From: an uncultured Pelagibacteraceae bacterium
GTDB taxonomy: Bacteria > Pseudomonadota > Alphaproteobacteria > Pelagibacterales > Pelagibacteraceae
DNA length: 64,000 nt
Reading direction: 5' to 3'
Assembly (NCBI GenBank): GCA_902539235.1
Contig: CACBIC010000001.1
Coordinates: 43,680 to 107,679, forward strand
The notes beneath the pieces were generated by a model that was given only the letters and a program-made list of their open reading frames with translations, ran no database searches and was not told the DNA's origin. This document shows positions 1 to 9,586 of this stretch, one piece after another; positions within the stretch are counted from its first letter, which is position 1, and each line of letters starts with the position of its first letter. The position numbers and the translations under genes were made by a program.

Positions 1-1722
1 TTTTAACGTTTTATCAATAACTGTAAGGGTTTTTAGGCCCAGTAAATCGAATTTTACTAAACCTGCATTTTCTGATGAATACATATCGTATTGAGTTGAG
101 GGCAATATAAGATTAGAACCATGGTCAACATAAAGTGGAAATTGCTCTGCAAGTTTATTTCCTGCGATTACTACCCCTGCTGCATGAGTTGCCATATTTC
201 TATTTAAACCCTCAAGTTTTAAAGATAATTCTAATAATTTTTTTACCTTTGAATTATTTTTTACCTCTTCTTTAAATCTTGGCTCTCTGTCAATTGACTC
301 TTGAAGGGTTAATGGCCGAGATGGATCGAAAGGTACCATTTTACAAATTCGATCAACATGTCCGTAAGATAGGCCAAGAACTCTACCTACATCTCTCAAT
401 ACCATTCTTGCTTTAAGTTTGCCAAAAGTAATTATATGAGCGACACCGTCTTTATACCTTCTCTTTAAATATTCAAATACTTGATCTCTTTTTTCCTCAC
501 AAAAATCTATATCAAAGTCTGGCATCGAAACTCTATCCGGATTTAAAAATCTTTCAAAAATTAAGTCATATTCTATTGGATCAAGATCGGTAATATCTAA
601 ACAATATGCTACTAAGGATCCTGCTCCAGAGCCTCTTCCAGGTCCAACAGGTATTGAATTTTTTTTAGCCCATTTGATGTAATCTGAAACAATCAAAAAA
701 TAACTGGAATAATCCATGGAATTTATAATACCTATCTCATGATTTAATCGGTCTTTATAAATTTCAACTATCTCTTTTGTTGCTTTAGAAGTATTTTTTT
801 TTAAAATAAAATTTTGCATTCTTTTTTCTAACCCTTCTACAGCTTGTTTATTTAATTCTTCCTCCGGTGAATTTTGATTGTCATTAATTATTGAAGGTAA
901 AATCGGCTTCGATTTTTTTGGCTTAAAATTAAACCGTAAGTGAAAATTATAATTATTTTCTAAGGCCTCTGGTATATCAGAGTATAATTTTTCTAACTCT
1001 ATGTGATTTTTTAAAAAGTGTTGATTGCTAAATCTAAATCTGTTTTCATCATCTACAAAATTTTTTTGTCCAATACAAGTCAATGCATCGTGTGCTTCGT
1101 ACATTTCTTGATCCAGATAGAATACCTCTTGAGTAGCAATCAAAGGAATTTGGGTAGATTTTGAAACATTTAAAAGATGATTTTCAAAGTTTTTTTCGTT
1201 ATTTTCATTGTGTCTTTGAATTTCGATATAAATTCTATTAGGAAAATGTTTTTTTAGTAAGGTAATTGTTTCAATTAAATTCTTAATCTTATTAGAATGT
1301 AATAATTTCCCAAAAAAATCTCTATAACTACCGGTTAATAAAATTAAATCTTTACTATTTTTTATTAAATCTGCTAAGCTACAAGCAGGTTCTTCTGTTT
1401 CATTACTTTTTAGATAGCTTAATGATGAAAGCTTCGTTAAATTTTTATAACCATCTTCTGTTTTTGCATATAAAGTTATTTTACCTATAATATTATGTTC
1501 TTTTAAATTAATTTGTGTACCAATAATTGGTTGTGTACCAACTTTTGATAATTTTTCAGAAAATTCAAGTGCTCCACAAAGATTATAATTGTCAGCAAGA
1601 CCAAGACATCTAATCTTTTTGGCTTTACAATACTCTGCTAGTTCATCAATTTTAATAGCTCCCTCACATATTGAATATTGAGTGTGGATTTTGATATTGT
1701 TAAATATATTATTAACGAGCAT
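1..1722 (-). CDS. dnaE: DNA polymerase III alpha subunit DnaE, 5' part (truncated by window edge)
   Basis: Replicative polymerase catalytic subunit. The 574 residues visible run from the start at 1722 to the window edge, so the C-terminal half lies outside. The N-terminus is a PHP domain (IHTQYSICEGA near residue 11; LADNYNLCGALEF near 47), followed by the polymerase palm with PGRGSGAGSLVAYCLDI and the catalytic aspartates in PDFDIDF near residue 398. Where metal-binding PHP domains have an Asp-His pair, this one reads ADNYN, so the PHP metal site looks degenerate, as in E. coli DnaE. The start codon lies inside the 3' end of lolD (11 bp overlap), which suggests translational coupling. Identity is certain from these motifs. 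Confidence 0.96.
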   Translation of the reverse strand, partial: MLVNNIFNNIKIHTQYSICEGAIKIDELAEYCKAKKIRCLGLADNYNLCGALEFSEKLSKVGTQPIIGTQINLKEHNIIGKITLYAKTEDGYKNLTKLSSLSYLKSNETEEPACSLADLIKNSKDLILLTGSYRDFFGKLLHSNKIKNLIETITLLKKHFPNRIYIEIQRHNENNEKNFENHLLNVSKSTQIPLIATQEVFYLDQEMYEAHDALTCIGQKNFVDDENRFRFSNQHFLKNHIELEKLYSDIPEALENNYNFHLRFNFKPKKSKPILPSIINDNQNSPEEELNKQAVEGLEKRMQNFILKKNTSKATKEIVEIYKDRLNHEIGIINSMDYSSYFLIVSDYIKWAKKNSIPVGPGRGSGAGSLVAYCLDITDLDPIEYDLIFERFLNPDRVSMPDFDIDFCEEKRDQVFEYLKRRYKDGVAHIITFGKLKARMVLRDVGRVLGLSYGHVDRICKMVPFDPSRPLTLQESIDREPRFKEEVKNNSKVKKLLELSLKLEGLNRNMATHAAGVVIAGNKLAEQFPLYVDHGSNLILPSTQYDMYSSENAGLVKFDLLGLKTLTVIDKTLK

Positions 1723-2398
1723 TAACTCGTTTTATAGTACCTTGAGAAATATACAACTTGTAATCAGCCCTGTTAGCAAGTTCTCTATTATGAGTTGCAA
1801 AAATTATTGTTTTTTTTAATTTTTTTAATTTTAAAAAAAGTGAAAAAATTTCTTTAGAAGTTTTAAAATCTAAATTACCCGTGGGTTCATCTGCTAAAAT
1901 TATTTTTGTTTCTGCTATTAAAGCTCTTGCTATTGCTATTCTTTGCTGTTCACCTCCAGAAAGTTGATTAGGAAAATGCTGCGATCTATTAAAAATTTTT
2001 ACATTTTTTAAAATTTGTTCAGCCTTTTTAAAAATTACTTTGGTGTTTTCTCCTCTAATTATTAAAGGCATCATCACATTTTCAATTGCTGTGAAATCGG
2101 TAAGTAAATTATTATCTTGAAATATAATTGAAACACTGCTTCTTCTTAACTCATCTTTCTGATAATTTGATAAATGTTGTGTCTCTTGCTTATTTAAAAT
2201 AATCTCACCTTTTGTAGGTTCATCAAGTAGTGCTAATAAGTGAAGAAGAGACGATTTACCTGAACCCGAAGGTCCTACTAAAGCCACCAGCTCTCCTTCT
2301 TTGATCTTAATATTAAAATTTTCAAATAGTGTAATTTTACCATTTACATGATTAAAGCTTTTTTTTAAATTATTTGTTTCTAAAATAATTTTATTCAT
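1712..2398 (-). CDS. lolD: Lipoprotein-releasing ABC transporter ATPase LolD
   Basis: ATPase of the inner-membrane LolCDE-type complex that releases lipoproteins to the LolA carrier. The protein has 228 residues, the usual LolD length. Walker A is GPSGSGKSS at 42-50, the ABC signature LSGGEQQR at 146-153 and Walker B ILADEP at 167-172; the GNLD stretch after Walker B is typical of the LolD/MacB family. The start overlaps the stop of the lolC/E-type permease gene by 8 bp and its own end overlaps dnaE. The pairing with the permease makes LolD more likely than FtsE or MacB. Confidence 0.93.
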   Translation of the reverse strand: MNKIILETNNLKKSFNHVNGKITLFENFNIKIKEGELVALVGPSGSGKSSLLHLLALLDEPTKGEIILNKQETQHLSNYQKDELRRSSVSIIFQDNNLLTDFTAIENVMMPLIIRGENTKVIFKKAEQILKNVKIFNRSQHFPNQLSGGEQQRIAIARALIAETKIILADEPTGNLDFKTSKEIFSLFLKLKKLKKTIIFATHNRELANRADYKLYISQGTIKRVNAR

Positions 2399-3623
2399 AT
2401 CTTAAAGCTCTAAATGTACTCATCTTAGAAATTTTCATTGCTGGCAAGTATGAGGCAATAGCTGAAATTATTATTGATATTGAAAATATAATAAAAATGG
2501 AATTTAAATTAATTTCGCTTGGTAGTTTATCTAAAAAATAAATATCAGAGGGGAAGATTTCTAAATTAAAAAATGAGGAAAGAAAAATTCTAAATTTTTC
2601 AATGTTAATTGAAAATAGAATACCTAAAATTACTCCACTAATTGTCGCAAAAAAACCTATTGTCAAACCGGTAAGAAAAAAAGTTTTTTTAATAGATTTA
2701 TTACTTAAACCTAATGTTTTTAAAATTGCTATTTCTTTGGTTTTGTTTTTAATAAGTATCGTTAAACCGGAGATTATATTAAAAGCAGCTACGACTACTA
2801 TAAGAGTGAGGATGATAAACATTACGTTTCTCTCTACTTTAAGAGCGCTGAAAAGAGACTTATTTAAATCTGACCAAGTGTAAATGAAAAAATTTGGGTT
2901 TATTTTTTCAAACTTTTTTTTATAATAATTTGCTTTTAAAGGATCTTCTAAGTATATCTCAATATTTTGGTCTCTGTCAGTCTTATCAAATATTGACAGA
3001 GCATCTTGTATATTTAAAAAAACTATATTTTTATCAAACTCTAAAAAACCAGTGTTAAATATTCCAGCAACTTTGAAGTTTTCTTGCTTTGGTAAACTTC
3101 CTAAAGGAGTAGACACAAAAGCTGATGACATTAAACTTAGCGTATCTCCATTCTGAAGATTTAAATCAAAAGCAAGTTCTGATCCAATAAATACATCGTT
3201 TAACTTAAGATTTTCAAGCTTTCCCTTAGAAGTATACTCTTTAAAAAATCTTATTATATTTTTTTCATTTTTATCAATACCTTTTAATATAACGCCTTTA
3301 GCATTATTATTGCTAATTGTTATGCCTTCACCTGTATAAGATTTACTCAAGCTTATTTCTTTAAAATTCTTTTTTATATTTTGAATAAACTCTTCATCTA
3401 TTTCAAAACTATTTGGTTGAATAACAACATGAGGGTTAAGTCCTAAGATTTTATTAGTAAGATCTGTTTTGAAACCATTCATCACTGACATCACAATAAT
3501 TAAAATTGCTACGCCAAGCATTATCCCTAAAAAGGAGAATATTGAAATGATTTTTAAAAAACCCTCCTTTTTTTTAGGTCTTAAATTTCTTAATGAAATA
3601 AGTCTCTCTGCTTTTGTAAACAA
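2391..3623 (-). CDS. lolC: Lipoprotein-releasing ABC transporter permease, LolC/LolE family
   Basis: Inner-membrane permease partner of LolD in lipoprotein sorting. It has 410 residues, matching LolC/LolE. A first hydrophobic segment lies at about 25-50 (IISIFSFLGIMLGVAILIIV), followed by a periplasmic MacB-like domain of about 210 residues, then three C-terminal membrane segments. The membrane half carries the family pattern IKNKTKEIAILKTLG. Only one permease gene is present, so the complex probably uses two copies of one LolC/E-type subunit; this is inference. It sits 4 bp after proS and overlaps lolD by 8 bp. Confidence 0.92.
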   Translation of the reverse strand: MFTKAERLISLRNLRPKKKEGFLKIISIFSFLGIMLGVAILIIVMSVMNGFKTDLTNKILGLNPHVVIQPNSFEIDEEFIQNIKKNFKEISLSKSYTGEGITISNNNAKGVILKGIDKNEKNIIRFFKEYTSKGKLENLKLNDVFIGSELAFDLNLQNGDTLSLMSSAFVSTPLGSLPKQENFKVAGIFNTGFLEFDKNIVFLNIQDALSIFDKTDRDQNIEIYLEDPLKANYYKKKFEKINPNFFIYTWSDLNKSLFSALKVERNVMFIILTLIVVVAAFNIISGLTILIKNKTKEIAILKTLGLSNKSIKKTFFLTGLTIGFFATISGVILGILFSINIEKFRIFLSSFFNLEIFPSDIYFLDKLPSEINLNSIFIIFSISIIISAIASYLPAMKISKMSTFRALRYE

Positions 3624-3627
3624 TGTA

Positions 3628-4941
3628 TTAGCTTTTTAATTTTAATTGGATTTTATCAAGATTTAATATTTCACTTTGAGAGTTTAATTCTTTAAATTCA
3701 AAATTGTCTCCATCAGATTTTGAACCTATAATTATTTGATAAGGAACCCCAATTAAGTCATGTTTTTTAAATTTATTTGACATATTTTCATCAACATCGT
3801 CTAACAATACGTCAACATTTTGTTTTTTAAGTTTTTTGTAAACTTTTTCAGCTTTTTCTAAGTTTTCTTTATTATTTTTAGAAATGCTTGGGATAATTAC
3901 AACATCAAATGGCGATATTGATTTAGGCCATTTCATTATATCTTTGGTGTAATTTGCTTCAATAATTGCACCAACCAATCTTGAAACACCTATTCCATAT
4001 GAACCCATTTTTACTGATGTTTTCCTTCCATCTTTATCATCAATTAAACAATTCATAGGTTTAGAATACTTATCGCTAAAATAAAAAATATGACCTACTT
4101 CAATACCTTTGGTTATCATTTGATTTTCTTTTTTAACATGATTATCAAAATCTGCTTTTTTATATTTTTCATCTGTGACTGCATATATTTTGCTTATATC
4201 TTCTCTCATTTTACTTAGAGAGTCATCATTTAGTTCATACTGATTAAGATTAATATCAATAATATTTTTATCAGCGTAAATCTTACTTTCTCCAGTCTCT
4301 GCAATTATTACAAATTCATGTGAAAGATCTCCTCCAATAGGGCCTGTATCAGCAGCCATTGGTATAGCTTTTAAACCTAGTCTGCTAAATGTTTTTAAAT
4401 AAGAAAAAAACATTTTATTGTAAGATTTATTTGCCTCTTCATCTGAAAGATCAAAAGAGTATGCATCTTTCATATAAAATTCTTTACATCTCATAACTCC
4501 AAACCGTGGTCTAATTTCATCTCTAAATTTCCACTGTATGTGATAAAGAAGTTGAGGTAGAGACTTATAAGATTTAACACTTGATCGGAATACATCTGTA
4601 ATTAATTCCTCATTAGTAGGTCCATAAAGCATTTCCCTTCCTTGACGATCCTTAATTCTCAACATCTCTTCACCATAATCGTCATATCTTCCGCTTTCTT
4701 TCCATATTTCAGACGATTGTATTGTTGGCATCAACATTTCTTGAGCACCAATTGCATTTTGTTCCTCTCTGACAATTTGCTCAATTTTTTTCATAACTTT
4801 AAAACCAAGTGGAAGCCAAGAATAAATACCCGCTGAAGATTGTTTTATCATACCTGTTCTAAGCATTAATTGATGTGATTTAATTTTTGCTTCTGCTGGA
4901 AGGTCTTTCGAGATAGGTATAAAAAGTTTTGAAAGAAACAT
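3628..4941 (-). CDS. proS: Prolyl-tRNA synthetase, short alphaproteobacterial type
   Basis: Class II synthetase charging tRNA-Pro. At 437 residues it is far shorter than the roughly 570-residue E. coli enzyme: the N-terminal core passes from TGPIGGDLSHEFVIIAETGE almost directly to the GYGIG-like motif 3 region (MGSYGIGVSRLVGAI), without the long editing insertion. Motif 2 is visible at FRDEIRPRFGVMRCKEFYMKD. A truncated ProRS is established for alphaproteobacteria. A separate YbaK/ProX-type editing protein may compensate, but none is in this window. The gene abuts the DUF1467 gene with no gap: that stop codon is followed at once by this ATG. Confidence 0.96.
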   Translation of the reverse strand: MFLSKLFIPISKDLPAEAKIKSHQLMLRTGMIKQSSAGIYSWLPLGFKVMKKIEQIVREEQNAIGAQEMLMPTIQSSEIWKESGRYDDYGEEMLRIKDRQGREMLYGPTNEELITDVFRSSVKSYKSLPQLLYHIQWKFRDEIRPRFGVMRCKEFYMKDAYSFDLSDEEANKSYNKMFFSYLKTFSRLGLKAIPMAADTGPIGGDLSHEFVIIAETGESKIYADKNIIDINLNQYELNDDSLSKMREDISKIYAVTDEKYKKADFDNHVKKENQMITKGIEVGHIFYFSDKYSKPMNCLIDDKDGRKTSVKMGSYGIGVSRLVGAIIEANYTKDIMKWPKSISPFDVVIIPSISKNNKENLEKAEKVYKKLKKQNVDVLLDDVDENMSNKFKKHDLIGVPYQIIIGSKSDGDNFEFKELNSQSEILNLDKIQLKLKS

Positions 4942-5196
4942 TTATTGTAAAAATTCTCTTAAATTTAATAGTTCTGCTTCAGCAAGATAATATATTACTG
5001 AAAATATTACAGTAGTAATTAAAGTAGTAATAAAAAATTTTTTTGCAATATTTGGATTTTTTGGAGCTCCGGGATCCATTCCCTCAATTTTTTCCTTAAA
5101 AACTTCCTTATTTGATTGAATTCCGATTGGTAGTACTGAAAAAAAAATTATCCACCAAATCATTACGTAAACGATTATAGAGCCTGTTATACCCAT
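4942..5196 (-). CDS. DUF1467 family small membrane protein
   Basis: A protein of 84 residues with two predicted membrane helices (about residues 5-25 and 52-72) joined by a short polar loop containing NPNIAKK. The N-terminal pattern IVVYVMIWWI-like followed by FFSVLPIG is what I recognise as the alphaproteobacterial DUF1467 family, whose function is unknown to me. It lies between the RNase J gene (stop and start share one base in TAATG) and proS (no gap), so it is expressed with them. No catalytic residues are evident. Assignment is to a family, not a function. Confidence 0.8.
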   Translation of the reverse strand: MGITGSIIVYVMIWWIIFFSVLPIGIQSNKEVFKEKIEGMDPGAPKNPNIAKKFFITTLITTVIFSVIYYLAEAELLNLREFLQ

Positions 5197-6857
5197 TAAA
5201 TCCTAGCAATATTGATATTAGTAAACGGTTTTTTTCCTGTTTTTTCTCTTACTATTCTTCTACAATTTTGTTTGAGAGTTTCAATCAAATTTTGTTGCTG
5301 TTTTTTATTATCCATTGAGAAAGTTCTGCATATATTCATTATTTCATCTTCCATATCAAATAGAAAAGTATTTTCCTCGCTCTTTTCAGGTATGCCTTTG
5401 TAAGAAATGACTGGTTTTTTAATATTACCATTATTTGTAACAATTAAAGTAATCTCAAGATATCCATTCAAAGATAAATTTTTTCTATCTTTTATAGATT
5501 TCGAGTCTGTTTCAACATTTACATTTCCATCAAGATAAATCTTACCAGATGGCGCCTTATCAATTATTTCTGGTTTATTTCCTGGTAAAATTTTTATTAT
5601 GTCTCCGTTTTCAATTAATAATGTTTTTGGAATTTGCATTTCTTTAGCAAAAGAAACGTGTTCTGCCATATGTCTATGCTCTCCATGAACAGGTATTACA
5701 CATTGGGGTTTAACCCAATTATACATATCTTTCAAATCATCTCTATTAGGGTGTCCAGAAACATGAACAAAAGCATTTTCTTCACTAATCATTTCCATCT
5801 TATTTTTTACTATCAAATTTTGTAAGTGATATAATTTTTTTTCATTGCCTGGGATAATTTTTGAGGAAAAAATAACACAATCTCCACATTCCAAGAATAC
5901 TTCCGGATGAACACCATTGATTATTCTATTGATAGCTCCCATTGGTTCTCCTTGACTCCCAGTGGCTAAATATAAGATTTTATTTTTTGAAACTTTTTTT
6001 GCGTCTTTTGGCTCTAAAGGTTCAACAAGACCTTTTAGATAGCCACATTTTCTAGCAGCCTTATAAATTCGCTGCATTGATCTACCTACCAGACAAATAT
6101 TTCTTCCAGTTTTTTTTGCACAGTAAAAAATAGACTCCATTCTAGCCACGTTTGAGGCAAATGATGTCACTAAAATCCTGTTGGTTTTAATTTCCATTAT
6201 TCTTAAAAGACTATCTCTAACTTCAGACTCTGATCCTGCCCTCCCTGGGCTAAATATATTGGTCGAATCGCATATCATTGCTGACACACCTTTATTACCA
6301 ATAGATTTTAGTTTCTGTTCATCAATCTGACTTCCAATTAGTGGATTTGGATCAATTTTCCAATCACCCGTATGCAAAACTGTTCCAAGAGGAGTTTTAA
6401 TGCTTAGACCATTCGGCTCTAATATAGAGTGAGTTAGTGTAACAAAATCAATCTCGAAATTTCCAAGTTTTATTTTACTGTTAAGTGCAACAACTTCCAG
6501 ATAAGACGAAATTTCAATTTTCTTCTCCTTAAATTTTTCAAAAATAAGTGCAGCAGTAAATGGTGTTGCATATATTTTACATTTTAAGTAAGGCCATATA
6601 TGTGCGACTGCCCCAATGTGATCTTCGTGAGCATGAGTAAGAACAATTCCTAACAAATCATCTTTTTTATCTATTATAAAACCCGCATCAGGCATGATTA
6701 GATCAACTCCAGGAACTGAATCGTCAGCGAATGAAACACCCATATCTACAATAATCCATTTTTGATCATCTTCTTTTCCATAGGCATACAAATTCATATT
6801 CGCGCCTATCTCACCTGATCCCCCTAAAGGACAAAAAAGTAATTCTTCTTTGCTCAT
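5196..6857 (-). CDS. rnj: Ribonuclease J
   Basis: Metallo-beta-lactamase/beta-CASP ribonuclease with 5'-3' exonuclease and endonuclease activity in RNA decay and maturation. The protein has 553 residues, full length for RNase J. The N-terminal LGGSGEIGANMN is the family signature, and the zinc ligands HAHEDH are at 75-80, with later ligand motifs LTHSILEPN, VLHTGDW and the beta-CASP stretch VHVSGHPNRDDL then VIPVHGEHRHM. A C-terminal domain of about 100 residues follows. The start overlaps coaX by 4 bp (ATGA). The genome also encodes RNase E (50950-52767), so both decay systems coexist here. Confidence 0.95.
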   Translation of the reverse strand: MSKEELLFCPLGGSGEIGANMNLYAYGKEDDQKWIIVDMGVSFADDSVPGVDLIMPDAGFIIDKKDDLLGIVLTHAHEDHIGAVAHIWPYLKCKIYATPFTAALIFEKFKEKKIEISSYLEVVALNSKIKLGNFEIDFVTLTHSILEPNGLSIKTPLGTVLHTGDWKIDPNPLIGSQIDEQKLKSIGNKGVSAMICDSTNIFSPGRAGSESEVRDSLLRIMEIKTNRILVTSFASNVARMESIFYCAKKTGRNICLVGRSMQRIYKAARKCGYLKGLVEPLEPKDAKKVSKNKILYLATGSQGEPMGAINRIINGVHPEVFLECGDCVIFSSKIIPGNEKKLYHLQNLIVKNKMEMISEENAFVHVSGHPNRDDLKDMYNWVKPQCVIPVHGEHRHMAEHVSFAKEMQIPKTLLIENGDIIKILPGNKPEIIDKAPSGKIYLDGNVNVETDSKSIKDRKNLSLNGYLEITLIVTNNGNIKKPVISYKGIPEKSEENTFLFDMEDEIMNICRTFSMDNKKQQQNLIETLKQNCRRIVREKTGKKPFTNINIARI

Positions 6858-7600
6858 AATAATTCTTTATAAACTTTTGAAACTCCTTTGATCGTTATAT
6901 TTTGATCAACAATAACATTTCTCTTAATAACTTTTTGAAATAAATTAGCGTATCCACCCGTAAGTATAATTTTATAATTCATTTTCCAATTATGTGTAAT
7001 CTTATTAATTATATTATTTATTAACCCATCATAACCCCAAATAAATCCTGCGTTTAAGGCATCTTTAGTATTTTTACCATAGCTCTTTTGTTTATTTTTC
7101 AAACTAAAAATAGGAAGCAAGGCAGTAGATTGACTTAAATTTTTAATAGATAGTTTCACACCTGGAGCGATAACACCGCCTTCGTAAGCTCCATTTCTTA
7201 CAATATCAAATGTAGTAGCTGTTCCAAAATCTATAATTAGACAATTTTTAAATCTTTTTGCTTCGACAGAATTAACAATTCTATCAGAGCCTAATTGTTT
7301 GATATTTCTTATATTTATTTTAATTATCTTTTTCAAATTTAGATTTTTTATTTCAAAAATCTTATAATTAGCTTTCTTTAGAACTTTTTTTATTTTTTTT
7401 AAAGCTAGTGGTACAACGCATGAAAAAAGCACTTCTCTTTTAATATTTTTTTTTGAAAGTTTTTTGAAAATATTGTTAATATAGCCTTTCAAATAAATTT
7501 TTTTTGTATCAAAAATTACCGACTTTAATATTTTTGATTTATCATTTAAAACACAAATTCTTGTTGATGTATTTCCGATATCTCCGATGATATAATGCAT
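6854..7600 (-). CDS. coaX: Type III pantothenate kinase
   Basis: Phosphorylates pantothenate, the first step of coenzyme A synthesis. The protein has 248 residues. The ASKHA-fold phosphate motif DIGNT is at 7-11, the pantothenate/monovalent-cation region LGSDRI is central, and DFGTATTFD then GGVIAPG and TGGYA follow as expected for CoaX. It sits between birA (5 bp gap) and rnj (ATGA overlap). The order nuoN-birA-coaX-rnj is one I recall from other alphaproteobacteria, which supports the call. No CoaA-type P-loop is present. Confidence 0.93.
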   Translation of the reverse strand: MHYIIGDIGNTSTRICVLNDKSKILKSVIFDTKKIYLKGYINNIFKKLSKKNIKREVLFSCVVPLALKKIKKVLKKANYKIFEIKNLNLKKIIKINIRNIKQLGSDRIVNSVEAKRFKNCLIIDFGTATTFDIVRNGAYEGGVIAPGVKLSIKNLSQSTALLPIFSLKNKQKSYGKNTKDALNAGFIWGYDGLINNIINKITHNWKMNYKIILTGGYANLFQKVIKRNVIVDQNITIKGVSKVYKELL

Positions 7601-7605
7601 TTGTA

Positions 7606-8172
7606 TTATTTATATTTCCTTTTAAGATCCACGAATGAAAATTTATTTTTTTCACTAAGGAGTTTCTCGTAAGCAATTAATATATCTTTCATAATTTTTT
7701 GGTTATTAACCTTTTTTTTTAATATATTTTTTAAGCAAGTTGATTTAAAGCTTTTGTTTTCTGGAGCTATATTAGTATTTAGACCTATACCTACAATTAA
7801 ATAATCGAAGTTGTTAAATTTAATTAACTCCTGCAAAATCCCACAAAATTTCTTTTTATTAAATAGGATGTCATTCGGCCATTTAATTCTTATTTTTTTG
7901 GAAATATTTTTTGAGATGACTTTTTTAAGTAAAAACGCATTTAGTACAGCGAATTGTTTAAAATTAATTTTTTTTTGGTCGAGCTTAAAAAATAAAGAAA
8001 TAAAAAGATTACCTTTTTCGGAAATCCACTTTTTTCCAACTCTTCCTCTCCCATTAGTTTGTTGTTCAGAGGTAACTAGCATCGGGCAAGAATTATTTTT
8101 TTTAATAAGCTTTAAAGCGATGTCATTCGTACTTTTTACTTTTTTATATTTTTTTAACTTAATCTTCATCAA
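7606..8172 (-). CDS. birA: Biotin--[acetyl-CoA-carboxylase] ligase, short form
   Basis: Activates biotin and attaches it to AccB (encoded at 54200-54625). The protein is only 188 residues. The biotin loop GRGRVGKKW is at 41-49 and KWPND at 97-101, with GIGLNTN following. There is no N-terminal helix-turn-helix, so it cannot repress biotin genes as E. coli BirA does. The sequence stops right after the central catalytic domain, where E. coli BirA continues with an SH3-like C-terminal domain; that domain is missing and coaX begins 5 bp downstream. Starts with ATGATGA overlapping the nuoN stop. Confidence 0.92.
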   Translation of the reverse strand: MMKIKLKKYKKVKSTNDIALKLIKKNNSCPMLVTSEQQTNGRGRVGKKWISEKGNLFISLFFKLDQKKINFKQFAVLNAFLLKKVISKNISKKIRIKWPNDILFNKKKFCGILQELIKFNNFDYLIVGIGLNTNIAPENKSFKSTCLKNILKKKVNNQKIMKDILIAYEKLLSEKNKFSFVDLKRKYK

Positions 8173-9584
8173 CTAATGAATAAAGAATTAACTAAATTAT
8201 TTAAAATGGATGGATATAAAAAAAATGTTATTAAGATTGTGCAGCTAGCAAAAATAGAAATTTGAGCGGTTCTATTTTTTGTTTGTTCAAAAGCAATAAT
8301 ACTGTCATCAAAATAAATAGTTTTTATAATTTTAAGGTAGTAAAAGGCTGACATTACAGTTGTAAGCAAACCTATAATTGCTAGTGTGTACATTTCTCTC
8401 TCTAATACCGCAACAAAAACATAAAATTTAGCAAAAAATCCTCCAAGCGGTGGAACTCCCGCCAAAGAAAATAAAATTATTAAAAATGAAATTGCTAGAA
8501 GAGGATGTTTTTTTGAAATGCCAGATAAATCAGAAATATTTTCTCTATATTGTCCATCTTTTTTCAATAAATACAAACAAGAGAAAGCTCCAATATTCAT
8601 GATTACGTAAATTGAAATATAAACTATTGCACTTTCATAACCTGAAACTGATCCAGTGGCAACTCCAGCTAGAGCATAACCAATATGCCCTATAGAACTA
8701 TATGCGAGAAGTCTTTTAAAATTTTTTTGTACCATAGCTGCAACAGCGCCTAAAATCATCGAAGCAATTGAAATAAATATTATAATTGTTTGCCATTCTA
8801 ATAAAATATTTGAAAATGGTATAAACATAAATTTTATTAATAAAGCTAAACCAGCTACTTTTGGTACAACGGCAAAGTAGCTTGTTATAGATGTTGGCGC
8901 CCCTTCGTAAACATCTGGGGTCCACATGTGAAAGGGCACTGCAGATACCTTGAAAGCAAGACCTACTAATATAAATACCATTGCAAATACTGCTCCTGTA
9001 TTTTCTTTATTAAGTTGACTAGCAATTAAATCGAAATTTGTAGAACCGGTAAATCCATATAATAACGAACATCCATATAATAATAAACCTGAGGATAACG
9101 CGCTTAATACAAAATACTTTATTCCTGACTCTGTTGATCTCAAATTATCTCTATCTATTGATGCAAGAATATAAAGTGATAAAGATTGTAATTCTAAACC
9201 TAAATAAAAAAGTATTAAATCATTAGAACTTACCATAAAAAACATCCCTAAAATTGATAACAAAATTATTATAGGGTATTCAAACTTATCAAGTTTATTT
9301 TCAACAATGAAATTTTTAGATGAGTTAAGAACAAATAATGACGATAAAAGTATCAGAACTTTAAAGTAATTAGAAAAAGCATCCCTAGTAAAACTTTCTA
9401 AAAATATCTTTTCTTCATTATTTGGACTAGAGATTATAATTGCAATAGTTATAATTATTATTAAAGAGGTAAGGTTAAAAATTATATTAAAACTTTTTTT
9501 TAAAAAGACGCCAATCATTAAGATAGAAAAAGTTGACAAAGATAAGAAGATTTCAGGAATCAATATATTTAAATTAGTAATCAT
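8169..9584 (-). CDS. nuoN: NADH-quinone oxidoreductase subunit N
   Basis: Antiporter-like proton-pumping membrane subunit of complex I. At 471 residues it is full length, with about 14 hydrophobic segments. The proton-antiporter family motifs are clear: FKVSAVPFHMWTPDVYEGAP in the central helix region, KNFKRLLAYSSIGHIGYAL, and LFSLAGVPPLGGFFAKFYVF. This is the last of the 14 nuo genes in transcription order; its stop overlaps the birA start by 4 bp. Confidence 0.97.
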   Translation of the reverse strand: MITNLNILIPEIFLSLSTFSILMIGVFLKKSFNIIFNLTSLIIIITIAIIISSPNNEEKIFLESFTRDAFSNYFKVLILLSSLFVLNSSKNFIVENKLDKFEYPIIILLSILGMFFMVSSNDLILFYLGLELQSLSLYILASIDRDNLRSTESGIKYFVLSALSSGLLLYGCSLLYGFTGSTNFDLIASQLNKENTGAVFAMVFILVGLAFKVSAVPFHMWTPDVYEGAPTSITSYFAVVPKVAGLALLIKFMFIPFSNILLEWQTIIIFISIASMILGAVAAMVQKNFKRLLAYSSIGHIGYALAGVATGSVSGYESAIVYISIYVIMNIGAFSCLYLLKKDGQYRENISDLSGISKKHPLLAISFLIILFSLAGVPPLGGFFAKFYVFVAVLEREMYTLAIIGLLTTVMSAFYYLKIIKTIYFDDSIIAFEQTKNRTAQISIFASCTILITFFLYPSILNNLVNSLFIS

Positions 9585-9586
9585 CT

